The notes beneath the pieces were generated by a model. It ran no database searches, had not been told where the DNA came from, and was given only the letters and a program-made list of their open reading frames with translations. The position numbers and the translations under genes were made by a program. Below, one piece after another: positions 59,106 through 64,000 of a stretch of 64,000 nt of DNA. The stretch is from the NCBI GenBank assembly GCA_910586205.1, contig CAJUGD010000011.1, positions 1 through 64,000 of the forward strand, read 5' to 3'. This DNA comes from an uncultured Lachnospiraceae bacterium (lineage in GTDB: Bacteria; Bacillota; Clostridia; Lachnospirales; Lachnospiraceae). Position 1 is the first letter of the stretch. Every line of letters begins with the position of its first letter.

Positions 59106-62100
59106 AAAGTATATAATTTACCCAGCCATAGAAATCTCCGGCCTGCCCCGTAATGGTCAGTATATCTCCTGGCTTCAGATTCAAAAGCGCCTCCAGATAA
59201 TCCTGGCTGTAATCAATATCGCTGTAGTCGGTTGCCTTTCTCCGGATTATCCCTACAGGCTGCCCGTTTAAAAATACCGTAAACTGCTCTCTGGTTCCGT
59301 TGGACAGTACGCTCAGACGGTAAACACCTTCTGTAAAGTCCGGATCATTGCTGACCGGAAACGTAATGGAAGTCTCTGGCTGTAAATCGGCTGCCGGACT
59401 GTATAAGGACGCCTGATAGAAGTCCTCCCCGTCATAGCGATACTCTGTCTTCGCCTGCCCGGTTTTTTGAGGCGCCGGAATCAGTTCTACTTTTTCCACC
59501 CATCCCCAGGGACCTTCTTCCTGGTTTCCCGGAGCCTCTATACTGATCCTATCTCCCTTTTTCAGCATCAAGGTATGATTCATCACATTACAGGTGAAAT
59601 CGGTCTTTTCAAATCCGCTTCCGTTGACTCTCACAATGCTTCCCGCCGTCTCACCATTATGCTTTACCCACATCCTGGTCCGGTTTCCGTTGGAAGTCAC
59701 CGCTATCTGATAAGCACCTTCCTCAAAATCCGGATTGCTGTCCACGGCAAAAGAAAGGCTGTCTCCCGGCTGAAGATCCGCTGCCGGATAATTCTCTGAC
59801 TTTTTCTCATAAATATCGGTTCCGCGATAAGTAACTGTTTTCCCTGACGCTTCTTTTGAAGCCGGTGAAAGATAGGTCAGCTCCACATAATCCACCCACC
59901 CATAACTCTCACCAGACTCCCCCTCAACGGTCAGAATATCAGAAGGCGCCAAAAGTAAGGTTTCTACCATGGTATCCTCTGTCATATTCGCCATGCCGAA
60001 GCTCGTCTCTGCCCGAAGTACGCTTCCTGCCTGCCGGTAGTTTACCTTTATGACAAATTTCTGGCGGTTTCCGTTAGACCGGATCGTCAGCCGGTAATTT
60101 CCCGCCCGGAAGTCCCGGTTGTCTGACAATTTGATATTCATCTGGGCTCCGGGCTGCAGATCCGCTGTCAGGCTGTCAGACTGAGCCTTATAATACGCCT
60201 CTCCTTCATAGATATACCGGTTGCCTTCTGTGCGGGTCTTTACAGGCTGATTCACATTTCCCGCATCATTGGCTGCCTCCCTGAGAGCATTGGCTCCTAC
60301 TGCAGCGCCTCCCCGGATATAAATAGAGTCTTCATCATAGGACTCAGGTACATAGACTCCTCCTTCTACGATTGCCAGCAGGCCGGTTTCTTTGGCAATC
60401 TTAAATACCAGATATCCGTCTTCTGTCCGGCTTGGAATCTTGACGCATTTGATTGCCTGTCCCTGTCCTTCCACATGATATAAAGTATAGCGTTTTTCCT
60501 CCGGCAATTCTGATCTTCCGGATGGGATTCCCTCCAGGCTGATGCGTACTGTCACCGGAGAGGCGGGCGAAATACGGTTGTCCCTGTCGTCTCCCCAATA
60601 AAAATACAAATACCTGCCAAAGATCCGGTCTGCCTGAAACCGCTCATATACCTTCTCAAGATAGGGATCGCCTGAATCCGGTTCTTCTACTGCCAGGCAG
60701 CTTCCATAGGGCAGAGCGCCTACAGGCGCCTTAACATGTACTGTCATCTCCCCGTCCCCATACTGATCTTCAAAAGGCTCAGCCTCAATGAGCTCCAAGT
60801 AATCGATCCATTGATACTGCCCTTCTGGAGTAACGAGCTGAAGCTCATTGGTTGCGTAAAGCTCCAATACCCCTTGTGCCGGTACTAGCCGGTAGCTTCC
60901 CCACTCTGTAAAATCAACGCCTACACGTCCTACCGCTTTCCCGTCAACCTTTACCGTAAGATTCTTCCCGTCATTTCCTCCGCTGTAACGCACCAGCAAA
61001 TTATAGACGCCTCTGTCAAACCCATCGGCTTTCGTCAAAGGTATGGATATGGAGTCTCCGTTTCCTGCCTCAAAATTGGCGGCGTTGCCTTCATCCTGCC
61101 ATGCATTATAGTATTCCTCCGCTTCATAATGGTATTTTCCTTTTTCCATGGACACTGCATAGATGCCGCAGCCCTGCATGGCCGCTGTAAGGGATTTTCC
61201 ATTGTTGTCCTTAAAGGCGCGGAGAGGTTCCCCTTCCTCACCTGTCATATAATACAGATCCACATCCGGATTTTCCTTGTCGATTCCCGCCGGAACCGGA
61301 ACTGTGATGCTGACCTTATCTTCCCGCCCTTCTGCGGCAAGATCCAAAAGCTGGCCATTGTATTTTAACTCAACCCGGTATCCCACTGCCCGCAGGCCCT
61401 GTCCCGAAAAATATTCGTTTCCCGTCTTGCCCATGGCTTTGACCGTAAGCTTCGTTTCCGTAGGAATCACGCCTGCCTCTGCTTCCACCGTGATCCCGGT
61501 TGGCAGATCTTTTTTGTAGTAGGCATAGGGCAGCTCTTTAAAAACCACATTTTTGATCCATCCCTGGCTTCCCTCCGGGGCAATGATCTCAACAAGATCT
61601 CCTTCCTTCAGCTCATACCGCTCCTGCCATCCATTGGAAAGCAGCTTATCCGTGCCGAATTCTCCGTTTCCTGACGCCAAATAAGTTCCCGCCTTCTCTC
61701 CGTTGACCAAAACCGAGTATTCCCTGGCATTTCCTGCATGATAGATTAAAAGTGCATACTGGCCTTTTACAAAACGGCTGTCTAACTTTAATGTCAGCTT
61801 TCTTCCCGGATTCATATCTGCACAATTCGGTGCATCGTCACATCTCTTTTCCACCGTCACAATCGGATCTTCCATGGTCAGATCAATCCTTTTTTCTGCT
61901 ATGGGCGTCAAAAGGATCTTGTCGATCCAGGTATATTTTCCGTCTGTGTCTGCATAGAGGCGGATGGTTTCCTGGCCGGTCAGAGGAAAAATCTTCATGC
62001 ATTCTGCCGTCTTGCTGCTTCCCCAGTCAAAAGTGCCGGGTGAAAAGATCATATCTGCAGAATGTTCCCCTGCCTTTAGGCTCATGACCTGTCCGTTTCC

Positions 62101-64000
62101 TGCATGGACTGCCTGAATCAGATAATTTCCTGCCGGAAAACCGGCTACATCTGCCAAAGGAATCTCAATCCCTGTATGGGGCTGCAGATCTGCTCCCTGC
62201 CCGTCCCCGGTAGGCTGGTAGTACCGCTCTCCTTCAAACACATAAGTGTCTCCGTCCATGGTAAAGCCGCCCTGAGGATCTGACAGCCATTTCCATGTCA
62301 CTCCTTTGATCCATCCTGCGCTGCTATCCGGCGCTGTGATCGCAACCGTATCTCCTGCCTTCAGCTTATAGCTTCCCTTCCATCCTGAAGATATCAGTTG
62401 GTTTGTCCCCAGGTTTCCATTGTCCTTGCTTTCCTCTATGTCATAAGTTCCGGCCTCTTTTCCGTTAATGGCAATGGAGTAAGACCGTTTGTCTCCTGTA
62501 TGGAAAAACTGCAGCCCGTACTGTGCCTCCTCAAATTGTCCATCCAAGGTCATGGTCACCGTCTTGCCTGCAGGCATATTCACACATCCCCCGTCCACAA
62601 TATCTGCGGCGGCGACTCCGTCAAAGGATTTTTCATCCACAGGAATCCTTACGTCTGTTTTCGGAACAAGGCGGATTGTTTTCACCCAGGTATATCTGCT
62701 GCCGGACTCTGCAGTCAGCTTTAAGGTTTCCTTTCCTGTCAGGTTCAGGCTTTCCATACTTTCTGCTGTCTTCTGGTTCCCCCAGTCAAAACTGCCGGGA
62801 GGAAGAATCAGTTCAAGAGAACTTCCGCCTGCTTCTGCCTGCATGATTTGTCCTGTGCCTGCATAGTCTAACTCTATCCGGTATTCTTTTGCTTTAAAGT
62901 CCGGCACTATGGCCTGAAGGGGAATCTCTATGGAATCTCCTGGCTGGAGATCCGCGCCAATGCCGTCCCCGGTTGTATTTCCGTTATAATGCCTCTTTGC
63001 CGGAAACTCATAGATGCCGTTATTCTCCAGATAATCCGGATCTGGTTCTGAGATCCATTGAAGCATTACATCCCGAAGCCAGCCGTAATTATCCGTGGGA
63101 GATACAATGGTTATCACGTCACCCGGCTTTAGTTCACATGCTCCCTGCCATCCGTCTTCCTGCAAACTATCTAAATTCCACGGATCATCGGTAGCAGATA
63201 TTCTGTACCTCTCTGCCTCCTTCCCATTTACCTCAATGCCGAATTCTCTCTCATTGCCGGTCGTAACCATCAAAAAGCTGTAGATGCCTCTCTTGAAATT
63301 ACTATCTAACGGTATGTCTAATCTTCTTCCCTCCTTCATATCAACGCAGGTATCACTTCCGGTCAGCCAGGAGTTGTCATTTAAAAAGTCTTTTGCCTCA
63401 AACCGTATCACATTGCCTTCTATCCGTTCCAGCCCAATCCAGTCCACATGAGCATACGCGCCTGATGTGCTTGCTTCCACAGATAAAGTATCGCCGGAGG
63501 ACAGAGTCATCATATCCGGGCTTTTTGTCTCACTGTCTTGTGTCCAGCCAAATGAAGTGTCCTTACAGAGAATGCGTCCTGTCTTCCCTCCGGCCTTAAT
63601 GGTCAATACCTGGCGGTTTCCGGCCTGACGCATATGAATAAAGTAATCTCCGTCCGTAAACCCTTCTACCTGGCTTAAGGGTATCTCAATGCTTGTATTT
63701 GGCTGAAGATCCGCATACCTTCCAAACTCTGCGCCTGTGTCATTGCTCGTCTGGTTATAATACCGGGCAGCCTCAGCCTTAATCATCCCATCCGCTCTGA
63801 CACTTATGATCCTGGACTCTGACGGCGTTGCCACATCCTTATTCCCTGTCTCCTGCCTGATGGCTGCCGTATCTTTGTCATAAAACTCCTCATTCTCTAA
63901 AGAGTCTTGTCCGTCTTCCTCTTTCTCAGTTCCGTCAGACCTTGTGGCTGCTGCCTGACTGGCGCTGGCTGTATTTTGCATCTCGTCTCTGTACAGAATC
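59074..64000 (-). CDS. Giant multi-module carbohydrate-binding protein (partial, runs off the window)
   Basis: At least 1640 residues; the open frame continues past the right edge. Ten beta-sandwich modules of about 110-140 residues resemble CBM35/CBM6, each with an ADLQPG-like motif, an NGxxxG turn and a late YxWVxxIxL strand. The first six seen here alternate between two subtypes. Two other domains (around KDLPTGITVEAEAG and DGEMTVHVKAPVG) look ZU5-like. There is no catalytic site, and the C-terminus lacks a sorting signal. It probably tethers or concentrates glycans for the adjacent GH66 enzyme. The true N-terminus and any signal peptide lie outside the window. Confidence 0.75.
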   Translation of the reverse strand, partial: ILYRDEMQNTASASQAAATRSDGTEKEEDGQDSLENEEFYDKDTAAIRQETGNKDVATPSESRIISVRADGMIKAEAARYYNQTSNDTGAEFGRYADLQPNTSIEIPLSQVEGFTDGDYFIHMRQAGNRQVLTIKAGGKTGRILCKDTSFGWTQDSETKSPDMMTLSSGDTLSVEASTSGAYAHVDWIGLERIEGNVIRFEAKDFLNDNSWLTGSDTCVDMKEGRRLDIPLDSNFKRGIYSFLMVTTGNEREFGIEVNGKEAERYRISATDDPWNLDSLQEDGWQGACELKPGDVITIVSPTDNYGWLRDVMLQWISEPDPDYLENNGIYEFPAKRHYNGNTTGDGIGADLQPGDSIEIPLQAIVPDFKAKEYRIELDYAGTGQIMQAEAGGSSLELILPPGSFDWGNQKTAESMESLNLTGKETLKLTAESGSRYTWVKTIRLVPKTDVRIPVDEKSFDGVAAADIVDGGCVNMPAGKTVTMTLDGQFEEAQYGLQFFHTGDKRSYSIAINGKEAGTYDIEESKDNGNLGTNQLISSGWKGSYKLKAGDTVAITAPDSSAGWIKGVTWKWLSDPQGGFTMDGDTYVFEGERYYQPTGDGQGADLQPHTGIEIPLADVAGFPAGNYLIQAVHAGNGQVMSLKAGEHSADMIFSPGTFDWGSSKTAECMKIFPLTGQETIRLYADTDGKYTWIDKILLTPIAEKRIDLTMEDPIVTVEKRCDDAPNCADMNPGRKLTLKLDSRFVKGQYALLIYHAGNAREYSVLVNGEKAGTYLASGNGEFGTDKLLSNGWQERYELKEGDLVEIIAPEGSQGWIKNVVFKELPYAYYKKDLPTGITVEAEAGVIPTETKLTVKAMGKTGNEYFSGQGLRAVGYRVELKYNGQLLDLAAEGREDKVSITVPVPAGIDKENPDVDLYYMTGEEGEPLRAFKDNNGKSLTAAMQGCGIYAVSMEKGKYHYEAEEYYNAWQDEGNAANFEAGNGDSISIPLTKADGFDRGVYNLLVRYSGGNDGKNLTVKVDGKAVGRVGVDFTEWGSYRLVPAQGVLELYATNELQLVTPEGQYQWIDYLELIEAEPFEDQYGDGEMTVHVKAPVGALPYGSCLAVEEPDSGDPYLEKVYERFQADRIFGRYLYFYWGDDRDNRISPASPVTVRISLEGIPSGRSELPEEKRYTLYHVEGQGQAIKCVKIPSRTEDGYLVFKIAKETGLLAIVEGGVYVPESYDEDSIYIRGGAAVGANALREAANDAGNVNQPVKTRTEGNRYIYEGEAYYKAQSDSLTADLQPGAQMNIKLSDNRDFRAGNYRLTIRSNGNRQKFVIKVNYRQAGSVLRAETSFGMANMTEDTMVETLLLAPSDILTVEGESGESYGWVDYVELTYLSPASKEASGKTVTYRGTDIYEKKSENYPAADLQPGDSLSFAVDSNPDFEEGAYQIAVTSNGNRTRMWVKHNGETAGSIVRVNGSGFEKTDFTCNVMNHTLMLKKGDRISIEAPGNQEEGPWGWVEKVELIPAPQKTGQAKTEYRYDGEDFYQASLYSPAADLQPETSITFPVSNDPDFTEGVYRLSVLSNGTREQFTVFLNGQPVGIIRRKATDYSDIDYSQDYLEALLNLKPGDILTITGQAGDFYGWVNYILLERAYGGNEF

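Noticed and set aside
1..64000. CRISPR arrays, rRNA, tRNA, insertion sequences, prophage
   Set aside because: No regularly spaced direct repeats, no recognisable structural RNA gene, and no transposase, integrase or phage structural gene was found.

Overview
The window looks like the chromosome of a gut-type anaerobic Firmicute, most likely a Lachnospiraceae member (Enterocloster/Lachnoclostridium-like). Reasons: a single-chain pyruvate:ferredoxin oxidoreductase, two LoaP-type NusG paralogues heading an exopolysaccharide operon, a VanW-family protein, a Cys-rich chorion-HCB-like peptide, Gram-positive Shine-Dalgarno sites, and short dispersed repeats typical of these genomes. No rRNA, tRNA, CRISPR array, insertion sequence or recombinase gene was seen. 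The genus is an inference from gene content.

Layout. 0.1-1.3 kb: a two-gene chromate-type transporter. 1.6-3.3 kb: an AT-rich restriction-modification pair. 3.3-3.9 kb: a gene fragment and a probable type I toxin-antitoxin locus. 3.9-19.1 kb: a minus-strand exopolysaccharide (EPS) operon. In transcription order it encodes two LoaP antiterminators, the initiating sugar-phosphate transferase, a glycosyltransferase, a heparinase-like lyase, WecC, an acetyltransferase, a glycosyltransferase, an EpsG-type polymerase, a glycosyltransferase, a flippase, ManC and WecB. 19.5-19.8 kb: a 233-bp segment carrying a good promoter, bounded by 35-bp inverted repeats. It is a candidate invertible promoter and is currently pointed away from the EPS operon. 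20.1-20.8 kb: an AbrB-PIN toxin-antitoxin pair. 21.1-25.6 kb: dispersed repeats, Hsp20 with a CIRCE-like operator, a Suv3-like RNA helicase, RtcB and a small zinc protein.

26.7-36.6 kb is the most striking block. Two leaderless aryl-sulfate sulfotransferases face each other. Each belongs to its own transporter unit, a thioredoxin reductase/thioredoxin pair sits in one arm, and a Crp/Fnr-type regulator ends the block. Three promoters (transporter 1, trxB, transporter 2) each carry a related 14-bp dyad centred exactly 41.5 bp upstream of the predicted start. That is the class II activator position, so the block reads as one regulon, probably for handling sulfated aromatics. The reductase lacks the usual NADPH-binding HRRxxxR motif, and PFOR, a source of reduced ferredoxin, is encoded 8 kb away.

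36.7-64 kb: a PRTase-like protein, PFOR, a VanW protein, several small orphan proteins (one of 55 aa that is easily missed), an L,D-transpeptidase, a glycogen debranching enzyme, a ClpP/TepA-like protease, a YjfB-like motility peptide behind a structured leader, cardiolipin synthase, MetY, an LTA-synthase-like enzyme, PTS EIIA, a small-multidrug-export family protein, a Dus enzyme, a GH66 dextranase-family enzyme, and a very large carbohydrate-binding-module repeat protein that runs off the right edge.
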